NCBI RefSeq assembly: GCF_002250655.1
Contig: NZ_NOZR01000001.1
Span: 248,001-312,000 of the forward strand
Origin: Mycolicibacterium sphagni
Lineage (GTDB): Bacteria > Actinomycetota > Actinomycetes > Mycobacteriales > Mycobacteriaceae
DNA length: 64,000 nt
Direction: 5' to 3'
Part shown: in pieces, positions 46,413-56,644 of the stretch
Position numbering within the stretch: the stretch's first letter is position 1
Layout of the letters: each line of letters starts with the position of its first letter
Program-made: the position numbers and the translations under genes
Notes under the pieces: generated by a model
Told to the model about the DNA's origin: nothing
The model's input: the letters and a program-made list of their open reading frames with translations, nothing else
Databases searched by the model: none

Positions 46413-47348
46413 GTGACGATGGACAGCTCGATCGACTCCGCAGACCCCACGGCCCCGGCCCAAGCCGGCCCGCCGTCGGAGGCGGTTGCCGCCATCCTCG
46501 GCGGCGCCGTGGAACAGGCACGGCAGGCGATCGTGGAGTTCAGCGGCGACACCGTGGGCGAGTACCTCGGCGTCAGCTTCGAGGACGAGACCGCGGCCAC
46601 CCACCGGTTCCTGGCGAAAATGCCGGGTTATCAGGGCTGGCAGTGGGCCGTGGTGGTGGCCTGCCCCGGTGCCGATCACGCGACGGTCAGCGAGGTCGTG
46701 CTGGTGCCCGGCCCGACGGCCCTGCTGGCTCCGGCCTGGGTGCCGTGGGAAGAACGCGTCAAGCCCGGCGACCTGAGCCCAGGTGACCTGCTTGCCCCGG
46801 TCAAAGACGATCCGCGGCTGGCCCCGGGATATACGGCGACCGGCGATCCGGCGATCGACGACATCGCCTACGAAGTCGGGTTCGGTCGCCGCCAGGTACC
46901 CAGCGCCTTCGGCCGCGACGAGACGGCACAGCGCTGGCATGACGGCGACTACGGTCCCGAGGCGCCGATGGCGCGCGGCACCAAGCGGGTGTGCCGCGAT
47001 TGCGGATTCATGGTTCCGCTGTCCGGTGCCCTCGGCGCGATGTTCGGGGTGTGCTGCAACGAGATGTCCGCCGACGCTCACGTCGTCGATTTCGAATATG
47101 GCTGCGGCGCGCACTCGGACACACCGCCGGCCCCAGGCACCGGCTCGCCGATATACGACCCCTATGACGACGGCGTGTTCGAGGTGGTCGAGGTCGAGGT
47201 CGCGGCCGTTGTCGAGACGCCCGTCGCCGCCGAATCGGTCGAGGCTCTCGAGCCCGCCGACGCCGAGTCGGTCGAGACTGTCGGGCCGGTCGAGGCTCCC
47301 GAGCCCGTCGAAACGGCTGAGACCCCCGAACCGGTCGATCCCGCTTAG
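46413..47348 (+). CDS. DUF3027 family protein
   Basis: 311 residues, homologue of Rv0877 by position and sequence. The core (~25-245) includes FSGDTVGEYLGVSFEDETAATHRF, WVPWEERVKPGDLSPGDLL and a zinc-like CRDCGF...GVCCNE cluster. The last ~60 residues are a Glu/Val/Pro repeat-like acidic tail (VEAPEPVETAETPEP). Function unknown. GTG 46413 is better spaced from GAGG than ATG 46419. The stop shares TTAG with the convergent SRPBCC gene. Confidence 0.87.
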   Translation: MTMDSSIDSADPTAPAQAGPPSEAVAAILGGAVEQARQAIVEFSGDTVGEYLGVSFEDETAATHRFLAKMPGYQGWQWAVVVACPGADHATVSEVVLVPGPTALLAPAWVPWEERVKPGDLSPGDLLAPVKDDPRLAPGYTATGDPAIDDIAYEVGFGRRQVPSAFGRDETAQRWHDGDYGPEAPMARGTKRVCRDCGFMVPLSGALGAMFGVCCNEMSADAHVVDFEYGCGAHSDTPPAPGTGSPIYDPYDDGVFEVVEVEVAAVVETPVAAESVEALEPADAESVETVGPVEAPEPVETAETPEPVDPA

Positions 47349-47797
47349 CGTTCGGCGGCCGCCTTGATGCGCGCCAGCGACGTGTTCATCCCGTCGACCA
47401 ACTCCTTCTCGAAGCCTGGCACCCCGCCGAGCACAGCGTTGACGGTCATGGTCGAGACGGCCTTGACGCCGTTTTCGGCGTGCCGGGTTTCGACGACGTG
47501 GGTGCCGGTCGCGGTCGGTTCGAGCTCATAGCTCCAGACGGTGTTGTTGGCGTTGACCCGGAACGCGAGCTTGCGCTCGGGGATCAGCTCGGTGATCGTC
47601 GACGTCGTCGGCCAGAACAGGCTGTTGCGCCGGTTGATGTTGAAGGTGCGGGTGCCCGGACGCACTTCGCCGAATGCCTTCATCAACCGGCATTGCGGAC
47701 TCCACTTGGGCATGTTGGTGAGGTCCGAAATCAGCGACCACACCTCGGCCACCGGCGCGTTGATGTCGATCTCTGCTTGTAAAAGCGGCGCTGCCAT
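47345..47797 (-). CDS. SRPBCC family protein
   Basis: 150 residues from ATG 47797, preceded by AGGAGA. Coenzyme-Q-binding/START-like pattern: LLQAEIDINAPVAEVWSLISDLTNMPKWSPQC, THVVETRHAENGVKAV and a C-terminal helix (FEKELVDGMNTSLARIKAAAER). It differs from the pair near 17 kb but shares the fold. Ligand unknown. In M. tuberculosis a PPE gene lies at this point, so this is a local replacement. The long open frame upstream (to 48835) is antisense to MarR. Confidence 0.88.
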   Translation of the reverse strand: MAAPLLQAEIDINAPVAEVWSLISDLTNMPKWSPQCRLMKAFGEVRPGTRTFNINRRNSLFWPTTSTITELIPERKLAFRVNANNTVWSYELEPTATGTHVVETRHAENGVKAVSTMTVNAVLGGVPGFEKELVDGMNTSLARIKAAAER

Positions 47798-47819
47798 CAG
47801 TTCTCCTTGATCGTCGGCG

Positions 47820-48098
47820 TCAATCGGTGCGCGGTGCACGCCCGGTTTGCAAGCCGGTCTGCGCGCCCCGCGTCCCGCGCCGGGCAGCGGTGCGCTGCCA
47901 CAGGAATATCGAGGTGCCGAGCACCCCGGTGCCCAGCCCCGCGATCGCGATCGGGCGCCACGACTCCAGCGCCGGGACCGTGAATGCCGCGATGGTGGCC
48001 AGCGCCCACAGCACGGCACCGGCGACGACAACGGGCCACGGATCCAGTAGGGCCGCGGGCAGTGCCGGTGGTTCGGGTTCACCCTGATCGGAAGGCAT
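47820..48098 (-). CDS. DUF2530-type small membrane protein
   Basis: 92 residues with two membrane helices (~21-42 and 47-68) separated by ESWRPIAI, a DPWPVVVAGAVLWALAT entry and a basic tail (RRGTRGAQTGLQTGR). Corresponds to Rv0879c. Function unknown. It ends 22 bases before the SRPBCC start and may be co-transcribed with it. Confidence 0.82.
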   Translation of the reverse strand: MPSDQGEPEPPALPAALLDPWPVVVAGAVLWALATIAAFTVPALESWRPIAIAGLGTGVLGTSIFLWQRTAARRGTRGAQTGLQTGRAPRTD

Positions 48099-48200
48099 TG
48101 TCGTCCAAGGTAACCGATCGAGTGAGCGGCCTGCTGTGCAACCTCGGTAGTTGCCCGGTTCATGATGGATCGCGTGTCGTTGTGTCGTACTGTTTGCGAT

Positions 48201-48632
48201 GTGAAGGACGGTGACCTGCGGTTGGCCAGTGATTTGTCGCTGGCCGTGATGCGGTTGGCGCGCCAGTTGCGCTTCCGCCGCCCCGAGTCACCGGTGACCC
48301 TTTCGCAGTTGTCGGCGCTTGCCACTCTGGCCAAAGACGGTGCGATGACGCCTGGTGCGCTGGCCATCAAGGAACGCGTCCGGCCGCCGTCGATGACCCG
48401 GGTCATCGCATCGCTGGTCGATCTCGGGCTGGTGGTGCGCACGTCGCATCCGGCCGACGGTCGCCAGGTTTTGGTCGCGGTGTCCGACGCCGGTGCCGGG
48501 TTGGTCGACAGCGAGCGCCAAGCCAGCCAGGAGTGGCTGCGCGGCCGACTGGCGACGTTGGACAGTGAGGACCGCGGCACTCTGTTGCGCGCCGCGGACC
48601 TGATGACCGTGCTCGTCGACGAAGACGCGTGA
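48201..48632 (+). CDS. MarR family transcriptional regulator
   Basis: 143 residues from GTG 48201, the same length as Rv0880. Winged-helix core: [24 protein letters not shown], recognition helix [19 protein letters not shown], wing [22 protein letters not shown] at 48188-48193 sits seven bases before this GTG, favouring it over the in-frame ATGs at 48162-48165. Its stop overlaps the rRNA-methylase start (GTGA). Ligand unknown. Confidence 0.93.
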   Translation: MKDGDLRLASDLSLAVMRLARQLRFRRPESPVTLSQLSALATLAKDGAMTPGALAIKERVRPPSMTRVIASLVDLGLVVRTSHPADGRQVLVAVSDAGAGLVDSERQASQEWLRGRLATLDSEDRGTLLRAADLMTVLVDEDA

Positions 48633-49477
48633 GCGACAACACATTTGGCGCTTTGAATCGCCCGGACGGCCTTCACGTCGTAGACATCACCGATCCGGGT
48701 GACGCCCGCGTCGACGACTTTCGCGACCTCAACAGCGTCGACCGCAGGCCGGACCTGCCCAACGGCAAAGGGCTGGTGATCGCCGAGGGCGTGCTGGTGG
48801 CGCAACGCATGATCGCCTCGCGGTTCATCCCGCACGCCTTTCTCGGCACCGACCGTCGTCTGGGCGAACTGGCCGACGACCTGTTCGGTGTGCGGGCTCC
48901 GTTCTATCGCGCCTCAGCCGAGGTGATGGCCGAGGTGGTCGGATTTCACCTCAATCGGGGGGTGCTGGGCGCGGCGCGGCGTCCGCGCGAGCTGGCGCCT
49001 GCCGACGTGCTCGACGGCGCACGGACGGTCGCTGTCCTGGAGGGGGTCAACGATCACGAGAACCTCGGATCGATCTTTCGCAATGCGGCCGGCCTCGGCG
49101 TTGACGCGGTCATCTTCGGTGCCGGCTGCGCGGACCCGCTGTACCGGCGCGCGGTGCGAGTCTCGATGGGCCATGCCCTGCTCGTGCCGTTCGCCCGGGC
49201 GCAGCAGTGGCCGGCTGACCTCGCGGAGCTGCGCGAGCGCGAGTTCCGGCTGCTGGCGATGACACCCGACCCGACCGCGCAGACGCTGGCCCACGCCATG
49301 GCCGACCTCTCGGGACAGAAGGTTGCGGTGCTGGTCGGCGCGGAAGGCCCGGGGCTGACCGAGACCGTGATGCGGGCCAGCGACGTCCGGGTCCGCATCC
49401 CGATGTCGCGGGGAACCGATTCGCTCAACGTCGCGACCGCGGCGGCGCTGGCGTTCTACGAGCGGACCCGTGGATAG
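48629..49477 (+). CDS. TrmH/SpoU-family RNA 2'-O-methyltransferase
   Basis: 282 residues of the SPOUT class. Motif 1 is [16 protein letters not shown], motif 2 LVGAEGPGL and motif 3 [22 protein letters not shown]. The N-terminal ~100 residues form a substrate-binding (L30e-like) domain. It methylates ribose 2'-OH in rRNA or tRNA; the target site is unknown. GTG start coupled to marR by a four-base overlap. Corresponds to Rv0881. Confidence 0.93.
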   Translation: MSDNTFGALNRPDGLHVVDITDPGDARVDDFRDLNSVDRRPDLPNGKGLVIAEGVLVAQRMIASRFIPHAFLGTDRRLGELADDLFGVRAPFYRASAEVMAEVVGFHLNRGVLGAARRPRELAPADVLDGARTVAVLEGVNDHENLGSIFRNAAGLGVDAVIFGAGCADPLYRRAVRVSMGHALLVPFARAQQWPADLAELREREFRLLAMTPDPTAQTLAHAMADLSGQKVAVLVGAEGPGLTETVMRASDVRVRIPMSRGTDSLNVATAAALAFYERTRG

Positions 49478-49523
49478 GCTGCGGAGTGCAGGAGCAAAGC
49501 GGCCCGGGAAGGAAACCAGCCCC

Positions 49524-49793
49524 ATGATCGAAGAGACGACGCCCTGGGGGACCGGTCTGACCGTGGCGGCCTTCGTCGCCGCGATCACCGGTGCCGCGAT
49601 CGTGGTGCTCAGCCTCGGCATGATCCGGGTGCACCCCTTGGTGGCGATCGCGCTCAACCTGATCGCGGTCGGCGGGCTCGCGCCCACACTGTGGGGCTGG
49701 CGGCGTATCCCGGTGCGACGCTGGTTCGTGCTGGGCGCCGGCATCGGAGTCGCCGGCGGCTGGGTCGCGCTCCTGGCGATGACCCTGGTGTAA
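49524..49793 (+). CDS. DUF2537-type small membrane protein
   Basis: 89 residues from ATG 49524 behind GGAAGGA. Three hydrophobic helices: 11-32, 36-56 and 65-85. Homologue of Rv0882 by position. Function unknown. It probably shares a transcript with the SpoU methylase (46-base gap) and converges on sepH with eight bases between the stops. Confidence 0.8.
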   Translation: MIEETTPWGTGLTVAAFVAAITGAAIVVLSLGMIRVHPLVAIALNLIAVGGLAPTLWGWRRIPVRRWFVLGAGIGVAGGWVALLAMTLV

Positions 49794-49801
49794 CAGCTAG
49801 C

Positions 49802-50596
49802 TCAACGCTGGCCGCTGGACCGCACGCCCAGCAGGACGTCTTCCCAGCCGGGCACTGCGGGCTTGGCCTTGGCGCGCCGGGCACGGGGGGCCGGTGCGGG
49901 AGCGGGAGCCGGCGCGGGTGCCGGCATCTCCTCGACCGGAGCCGCTGTCGGCTGCGGCTGCTCCTCGAAATCCAGCTGCGCGACAGGCGCGACGGGCCGC
50001 AGCACCGGGCGCTCGAACCCCGGGTCGATCAGCTCGCTGGCGGCATCATCGAGGGCGGCGACCGTACCGCCGTGTGCCCCCGGGCTGAAGCGGAAGTGGG
50101 CGACGTTGTCGGACAAGCCGGCCTGCCAGGCAATCTGCACGACCCAGCGGCCGTCTTCGGCGCGCCATGCATCCCACTCGGTGGCCTCGGGGTTGAGCCC
50201 GCGCGCCACGAGGGCGGAGGTGATGGTGGCTTGCAATGTCGTCACGGCCGGCCCGTCGGCGAGGACCGGGTGGGCAGCGGAGGCCAGCTCGGCTGCCCGC
50301 GCGCGCTCCAGGAGCACCGGATGGGCGAAGCGCTCGACTTTGGTGATGTCCATGCCGGATGATTCGGCAACTTCCTCAACAGATGCACCCGCACGAATGC
50401 GGGCCTGAATGTCCCTGGGCCGCAACACGCCTTTGACCTCTTTGTCCCTCAGGGTCTGGCCCAGCGACCGGTCGCCGCGAATGGCGGCACGCAGTCGGTC
50501 GTCGACCTGCAGGGTGTACTTGTCGGCCGGGTCGGGACCTTCACAGATAATGTGCCGTCCGTCGACATCGAGTCCGATCACCCTGAGTTCTCGCAT
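49802..50596 (-). CDS. sepH: Septation protein SepH
   Basis: 264 residues. The N-terminal DUF3071 domain (~1-170) includes the helix-turn-helix segment GASVEEVAESSGMDITKVERF and ends WVVQIAWQAGLSDNVAHFRF. A Pro/Ala-rich linker and a short basic C-terminus (RARRAKAKPAVPGWEDVL) follow. SepH binds FtsZ and stimulates its assembly in actinobacteria. A strong GGAGAAGGAGGT lies four bases before the ATG. Corresponds to Rv0883c. The [10 protein letters not shown] linker is low complexity. Confidence 0.95.
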   Translation of the reverse strand: MRELRVIGLDVDGRHIICEGPDPADKYTLQVDDRLRAAIRGDRSLGQTLRDKEVKGVLRPRDIQARIRAGASVEEVAESSGMDITKVERFAHPVLLERARAAELASAAHPVLADGPAVTTLQATITSALVARGLNPEATEWDAWRAEDGRWVVQIAWQAGLSDNVAHFRFSPGAHGGTVAALDDAASELIDPGFERPVLRPVAPVAQLDFEEQPQPTAAPVEEMPAPAPAPAPAPAPRARRAKAKPAVPGWEDVLLGVRSSGQR

Positions 50597-50667
50597 GTCG
50601 ACCTCCTTCTCCGTCCGGAATTTAACCCAGGCGACGGAATATAACGGTTAGGACACGCCGAGGTTTC

Positions 50668-51786
<1,119 letters not shown>

Positions 51787-51939
51787 TCAAGCCTAGAAGT
51801 CCGCGCCAGTGCTTTTGACACAGAGGGGGTACACGGAGGCGTTCGGCAACCCTGAAAACGGGTATGGACAAGTATGCGATACCGGCGGTACTGTGTGGAC
51901 AACACCCGCCCGAATGTAAACCTCTCTGGGGAGACTGTC

Positions 51940-52956
51940 ATGGCGAGAACCAAAATCATCCGGCGCTGGCGTCGCAATATGGAGGTGCAGGACGACATCG
52001 CCTACGTCGAGAAGCTGGAGACCCTCTCTGCAGGCTCGGTGCGGCGCAATTTCAACCCCTACACAGATATCGACTGGGATTCGCCCGAGTTCGCCGTGGT
52101 TCCGAACGACGAGCGCTGGATTCTCCCCTGCACCGACCCGATCGGACAGCACCCCTGGTACCGGTCACAGTCCATAGAGCGGCAGATCGAAATCGGCATG
52201 TGGCGCCAGTCCAACGTCGCCAAGGTCGGCTTGCACTTCGAGTCGATCCTCATCCGGGGATTGATGGAGTACGCCTTCTGGACGCCCAACGGCTCGCCGG
52301 AATACCGGTACTGCCTGCACGAGGCAGTCGAAGAGTGCAACCACACCATGATGTTCCAGGAGATGGTGAACCACATCGGCGCCGACGTGCCGGGCATGCC
52401 TCGCTTGCTGAAGTGGGTTCAACCGGCGATTCCTCTTGTCGCGGGGCCGCTGCCGATCCCGTTCTGGTTCGGCATCCTCGCCGGCGAGGAGCCCATCGAC
52501 CACACGCAGAAAAGCGTTCTGCGCGAAGGCAAGACGCTGCACCCGATCATGGAGCGCGTGATGGCCATTCACGTCGCCGAAGAGGCCCGGCACATCTCGT
52601 TCGCGCATGAGTATTTGCGTAAGCGGGTGCCGCACCTGCCCCGACGGAAACGATTCTGGCTGTCGCTCTACGTGCCGGTGGTGATGCGCGTGCTGTGTTC
52701 GGCCATCATCGTTCCGCCGAAGGCGTTCTGGAAGGAGTTCGACATCCCGCGCTCAGTGCGCAAAGACATCTTCTTCTCCTCGCCGGAGTCGCGACAGATG
52801 TTGCGCGACATGTTCGGTGATGTCCGGATGCTCGCCACCGACACCGGGCTGATGAACCCGCTGGCGAAGCTCATCTGGCGGCTCTGCAGGATCGACGGGC
52901 CGCCAAGCCGCTACCGCAGCGAGCCTCAGCGCCGGCACGCCGTAAGCGCCGCGTAG
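51940..52956 (+). CDS. AurF-like diiron oxygenase
   Basis: 338 residues from ATG 51940 (GGGGAG six bases ahead). The diiron ligand set of the arylamine N-oxygenase AurF appears complete: Glu101, Glu132 and His135 (EECNH), Glu184, then His211, Glu215 and His218 (HVAEEARH). The spacing matches AurF's Glu101/Glu136/His139/Glu196/His223/Glu227/His230 as I remember them. Members oxidise amines or hydroxylate acyl chains. Homologue of Rv0885, whose reaction is unknown. It lies 15 bases before fprB, a ferredoxin-NADP reductase, which could supply its electrons. Confidence 0.88.
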   Translation: MARTKIIRRWRRNMEVQDDIAYVEKLETLSAGSVRRNFNPYTDIDWDSPEFAVVPNDERWILPCTDPIGQHPWYRSQSIERQIEIGMWRQSNVAKVGLHFESILIRGLMEYAFWTPNGSPEYRYCLHEAVEECNHTMMFQEMVNHIGADVPGMPRLLKWVQPAIPLVAGPLPIPFWFGILAGEEPIDHTQKSVLREGKTLHPIMERVMAIHVAEEARHISFAHEYLRKRVPHLPRRKRFWLSLYVPVVMRVLCSAIIVPPKAFWKEFDIPRSVRKDIFFSSPESRQMLRDMFGDVRMLATDTGLMNPLAKLIWRLCRIDGPPSRYRSEPQRRHAVSAA

Positions 52957-52971
52957 AACGTCGACGCGCCT

Positions 52972-54657
52972 ATGCCTCACGTCATCACTCAGTCGTGCTG
53001 TAGCGACGGGTCTTGCGTCTACGCCTGCCCGGTCAACTGCATCCACCCCAGCCCCGACGAGCCGGGCTTCGCCACCGCCGAGATGCTCTACATCGATCCG
53101 GTCGCGTGCGTGGACTGTGGCGCCTGCGTCAGTGCGTGCCCGGTCGGTGCCATCGCGCCCGAGACCAAGCTGACCGGTAAGCAATTGCCGTTCATCGCGC
53201 TGAACGCCGCCTACTATCCCGAGCGCCCGGCCGACGTGAAGCTTCCGCCGACCTCCAAGCTCGCCCCGGTGTTGCCCGCACCGCAGGTGCGCCGCGGCGT
53301 GGTGGACCTGACGGTGGCGGTAGTCGGGTCGGGACCTGCGGGTATGTACGCCGCCGACGAACTGCTCACGCAGAAAGGTGTGCGGGTCAACGTCTTCGAC
53401 AAATTGCCGACGCCGTTCGGCCTGGTGCGCGCCGGAGTGGCGCCCGATCACCAGAACACCAAGGGGGTGACCCGGATCTTCGAGGGGATCAGCGAACGAT
53501 CGCGCTTTACCTTCTATCTCAATGTCGAAGTAGGAAAACATATTTCGCATGAGGAGCTGCTACAGCACCACCACGCGGTGCTGTATACCGTTGGCGCACC
53601 GAACGATCGCAGGCTGAACGTCGCCGGCATGGAGTTGCCCGGTACCGGCACCGCCACCGAGACGGTGGCCTGGATCAACGGCCATCCCGATTTCGCCGGG
53701 CTGACCGTCGACCTGCGCCATGAGCGGGTGGTGGTCGTCGGCAACGGCAACGTGGCGCTCGACGTGGCCCGGATCCTCACCGCCGACCCAGATGCCCTGG
53801 CCCGCACTGACATTTCCTCCGCCGCCTTGGCCGCGCTGCGCAATTCTGCAGTGCGTGAGGTCGTCATTGCGGCGCGCCGCCGACCGGCCGACTCGGCGTT
53901 CACCCTGCCCGAGTTGATCGGGCTGACGTCGGCGGCCGAGGTCGTGCTCGACGCCGACGATCACGCATTGGTTCAGCAGGATCTGGCCAGTGCCACCGAC
54001 CCTCTGACGGTGAGCAAGCTCGAGATCCTGGCCAAGCTGCCCGTTGCCTCGCAGACCGCCCAGCGTCCGCGGATCCGGTTGGCCTACCGGCTGACACCGC
54101 ATCGGGTGCTGGGCGCCGACCGGGTGAGCGGGGTCGAGTTCCGCCGCACCGGCACCGACGAGGCGGTGCAGCTCGACGCCGGTCTGCTGCTCACGTCCAT
54201 CGGGTACCGCGGCGCGCCGATTGCCGGCCTGCCGTTCGACGACGCAGCCGCCGTCGTCCCCAACCGGGACGGCAGGGTCGTCGACCCGGCCACCGGGGAG
54301 GCAGTCCCCGGTGCGTACGTCGCGGGCTGGATCAAGCGCGGCCCGACGGGCTTCATCGGCACCAACAAATCGTGCGCGATGCAGACTGTGTCGAACCTGG
54401 TCGACGACTTCAACGCCGGCCTACTCGCCGACCCGGCTGCGCGACCAGCGTTGCTGGACAAGCTGATTCGTTCCCGCCAGCCCGATACGGTCGACGCGGC
54501 CGGCTGGCGTGCCATCGACGCGGCCGAGATCGCGCGCGGCGACGCCGAAGGCCGGCCCCGGGCGAAGTTCACCGATGTGGCCGACATGGTCGCGGTGGCC
54601 GCAACGGCGCCCGAACCGCCGGTTGCCCGGAGACTGCTGGCGGGCCTGCTGCGCTAA
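52972..54657 (+). CDS. fprB: Ferredoxin-fused ferredoxin/NADP reductase FprB
   Basis: 561 residues. The N-terminal bacterial ferredoxin domain (~1-80) has two cluster motifs, CCSDGSCVYACPVNC and CVDCGACVSACP. It is followed by an adrenodoxin-reductase-like part with the FAD loop VVGSGPAGMYAADEL (~112), the NADP loop VVVGNGNVALDVAR (~257) and GPTGFIGTNK near the C-terminus. It passes electrons between NADPH and iron-sulfur carriers. Corresponds to Rv0886. Probably co-transcribed with the diiron oxygenase 15 bases upstream. Confidence 0.95.
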   Translation: MPHVITQSCCSDGSCVYACPVNCIHPSPDEPGFATAEMLYIDPVACVDCGACVSACPVGAIAPETKLTGKQLPFIALNAAYYPERPADVKLPPTSKLAPVLPAPQVRRGVVDLTVAVVGSGPAGMYAADELLTQKGVRVNVFDKLPTPFGLVRAGVAPDHQNTKGVTRIFEGISERSRFTFYLNVEVGKHISHEELLQHHHAVLYTVGAPNDRRLNVAGMELPGTGTATETVAWINGHPDFAGLTVDLRHERVVVVGNGNVALDVARILTADPDALARTDISSAALAALRNSAVREVVIAARRRPADSAFTLPELIGLTSAAEVVLDADDHALVQQDLASATDPLTVSKLEILAKLPVASQTAQRPRIRLAYRLTPHRVLGADRVSGVEFRRTGTDEAVQLDAGLLLTSIGYRGAPIAGLPFDDAAAVVPNRDGRVVDPATGEAVPGAYVAGWIKRGPTGFIGTNKSCAMQTVSNLVDDFNAGLLADPAARPALLDKLIRSRQPDTVDAAGWRAIDAAEIARGDAEGRPRAKFTDVADMVAVAATAPEPPVARRLLAGLLR

Positions 54658-54660
54658 GGC

Positions 54661-55137
54661 TCAGGCCTTGTCCCGCAAGTAGTTCAGCACCGCGGCCCAG
54701 TCGGGAAACCGCGTCGACCCGAAGTGGATCCACTCGCCCTCGAAGTGCTCGGCGCCGTTGTTGGGCCGGTCGTCGACGAGGAAGTCGCCTCGGTTCAGGT
54801 CTTTGTGGTGGGTCAGGATCAGCCGCTTGTATGCGGGCGAATCCTCCTCAGTACCAAGGTGTTCGTGCACCCACTCGATCTTGTGTTGCCAGCCCGACGG
54901 GTTGCGCCAGGGTGCCGTTGACAGCAGGTAGGTGTCGAACAGCGCCGACAGTTCGATAAAGGCCTCGATCGCGCCGGGCATCGATCGCATCAACGCGAAG
55001 ATGCCCGGCGCTTCGTCCATCCGGCCGCGGTACTTGTCCACCACGACGGGGTCGAGACCCTCGATCCGGTGTCCGAAGTCGACCATCGTGTTGTCGAGGT
55101 CGATGTAGAGGATCTTGCGGTGGGGCTGCGTCACCAC
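54661..55137 (-). CDS. HAD-superfamily 5'(3')-deoxyribonucleotidase-like protein
   Basis: 158 residues. HAD motif I is YIDLDNTMVDF (nucleophile Asp and general acid Asp), motif II LLSTAPW, a lysine in YKRLIL, and the motif-IV acidic pair in FLVDDRPNNGAEHF. This fits the NT5C family of small nucleotidases. The start is GTG 55137 (a second GTG is one codon later). Converges on fprB with three bases between the stops. In M. tuberculosis different genes (Rv0887c-Rv0888) occupy this interval. Confidence 0.88.
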   Translation of the reverse strand: MVTQPHRKILYIDLDNTMVDFGHRIEGLDPVVVDKYRGRMDEAPGIFALMRSMPGAIEAFIELSALFDTYLLSTAPWRNPSGWQHKIEWVHEHLGTEEDSPAYKRLILTHHKDLNRGDFLVDDRPNNGAEHFEGEWIHFGSTRFPDWAAVLNYLRDKA

Positions 55138-55317
55138 TGGATCATGCCTGGCTCATCATCGACGATCAGGTGCGGTGACAGTGCGGGTGTACGTCGATCG
55201 CCATTGCAGCCTCTTGTTGGTTAGGGCGGCCCAGTAGATCGCCACCGGTGTAGACGTCATGGGCGGGCGGAACTCATCACCCACCTCGATGCAACCACCG
55301 GGTACCGGCAGAAACGA

Positions 55318-55445
55318 TCAAACGGTGTCTGGATTGTTTGACTTCTCCTCCGCCTCGTACCTCGGCGGCATCGTCGTCAAACGGTGTCTGGATTGTTTGA
55401 CTTCTCCTCCGCCTCGTACCTCGGCGGCATCGTCGTCAAACGGTG
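55318..55445. repeat. Perfect 59-bp tandem duplication at the citA 3' end
   Basis: Positions 55318-55376 and 55377-55435 are identical, and a third copy begins (TCAAACGGTG, 55436-55445) inside citA. Read in the citA direction, each copy starts with the complement of a TGA stop. Because 59 is not a multiple of three, the three stops lie in three different frames. Each full copy also contains TCAAAC-N12-GTTTGA, a small hairpin. Confidence 0.95.
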
Positions 55446-56560
55446 GCGTGCTTGATCTCGTTCCAGCCCTCGACCGCGTCCACCGGGCGCGGTGCCGGGC
55501 CGACGTAGATCGCCGACGGGCGAACCAGCTTGCCGAGCCGTTTCTGCTCGAGGATGTGGGCGCACCATCCCGCGGTGCGGCCGCAGGTGAACATCGCGGG
55601 CATCATCTTCGCGGGCACCCCGGCGAAGTCGAGGATCACCGCGGCCCAGAATTCGACGTTGGTCTCGATGGCGCGGTCCGGGCGGCGCTCGCGCAGTTCG
55701 GCCAGTGCGGCCTGCTCGAGAGCGCTGGCCACCTCGTAGCGCGGCGCGGCCAACCGCTTGGCCGTGGCCCGCAGCACTCGCGCCCGCGGGTCCTCCGCGC
55801 GATAGACGCGGTGGCCGAAGCCCATCAACTTTTCCTTGCGGTCGAGAACACCCTTGACCACTGCGCGGGCATCGCCGTTGCGCTCGACCTCTTCGAGCAT
55901 CGGCAGTACCCGAGCCGGTGCGCCGCCGTGCAGCGGTCCGCTCATCGCGCCGATCGCGCCGGACAGCGCGGCCGCGACGTCGGCGCCGGTGGAGGCGATT
56001 ACCCGCGCGGTGAACGTCGAGGCGTTCATCCCGTGCTCGGCCGCCGACACCCAGTACGCGTCGATCGCCTCGACGTGCCGTGGATCCGGATCGCCTTGCC
56101 AGCGGGTCATGAAACGCTCTGTGACAGTCGAGCATTCGTCGATTACGCGCTGTGGCACCGCAGGCTGGTAGATCCCGCGAGCGGACTGTGCGACATACGA
56201 CAACGCCATCACCGATGCGCGGGCGAGATGATCACGCGCGGTCTCGCCGTCGATGTCCAGCAGCGGTGCGTAACCCCAGATGGGCGCGAGCATCGCCAGG
56301 CCGGCCTGTACGTCCACGCGCACATCGCCGGTGTGAATCGGCAGCGGGAACGGCTCGGCCGGCGGCAGGCCATCACCGAACCGGCCGTCGACCAGCAGGG
56401 CCCAGGCATCACCGAAGGTGACCCGGTTGCCCACCAGATCCTCGATGTCCACACCGCGATACCGCAGCGCGCCGCCGTCTTTGTCAGGCTCGGCGATCTC
56501 GGTGGTGAAGGCCACTACGCCTTCCAGGCCGGGCACGAAATCGTCGGGTACCACAGTCAT
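55436..56560 (-). CDS. citA: Citrate synthase 2 (CitA)
   Basis: 374 residues, type I citrate synthase fold, homologue of Rv0889c. The active-site histidines are in GPLHGGAP and [14 protein letters not shown]. The usual catalytic Asp (NVDFxxG) is Glu here, in [10 protein letters not shown]; the M. tuberculosis protein has the same substitution as far as I recall. It condenses acetyl-CoA with oxaloacetate, or possibly propionyl-CoA (methylcitrate activity). The stop codon coincides with the first base of a repeat series. GGGAGAA precedes the ATG. Divergent from pdxH. Confidence 0.95.
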   Translation of the reverse strand: MTVVPDDFVPGLEGVVAFTTEIAEPDKDGGALRYRGVDIEDLVGNRVTFGDAWALLVDGRFGDGLPPAEPFPLPIHTGDVRVDVQAGLAMLAPIWGYAPLLDIDGETARDHLARASVMALSYVAQSARGIYQPAVPQRVIDECSTVTERFMTRWQGDPDPRHVEAIDAYWVSAAEHGMNASTFTARVIASTGADVAAALSGAIGAMSGPLHGGAPARVLPMLEEVERNGDARAVVKGVLDRKEKLMGFGHRVYRAEDPRARVLRATAKRLAAPRYEVASALEQAALAELRERRPDRAIETNVEFWAAVILDFAGVPAKMMPAMFTCGRTAGWCAHILEQKRLGKLVRPSAIYVGPAPRPVDAVEGWNEIKHATV

Positions 56561-56644
56561 GAGCTGGATTCTCCCACTCGCCGATCAAGCCGCTGCTACC
56601 GGTCGGTAACGGACGCCCGCAGGCTTCCGGCGTACCGTGAGCCC

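Noticed and set aside
47345..48835. A 496-codon minus-strand frame
   Set aside because: Only the first 150 residues before the stop (start at 47797) match the SRPBCC fold. The upstream part is antisense to the MarR gene and in another frame to DUF2530.
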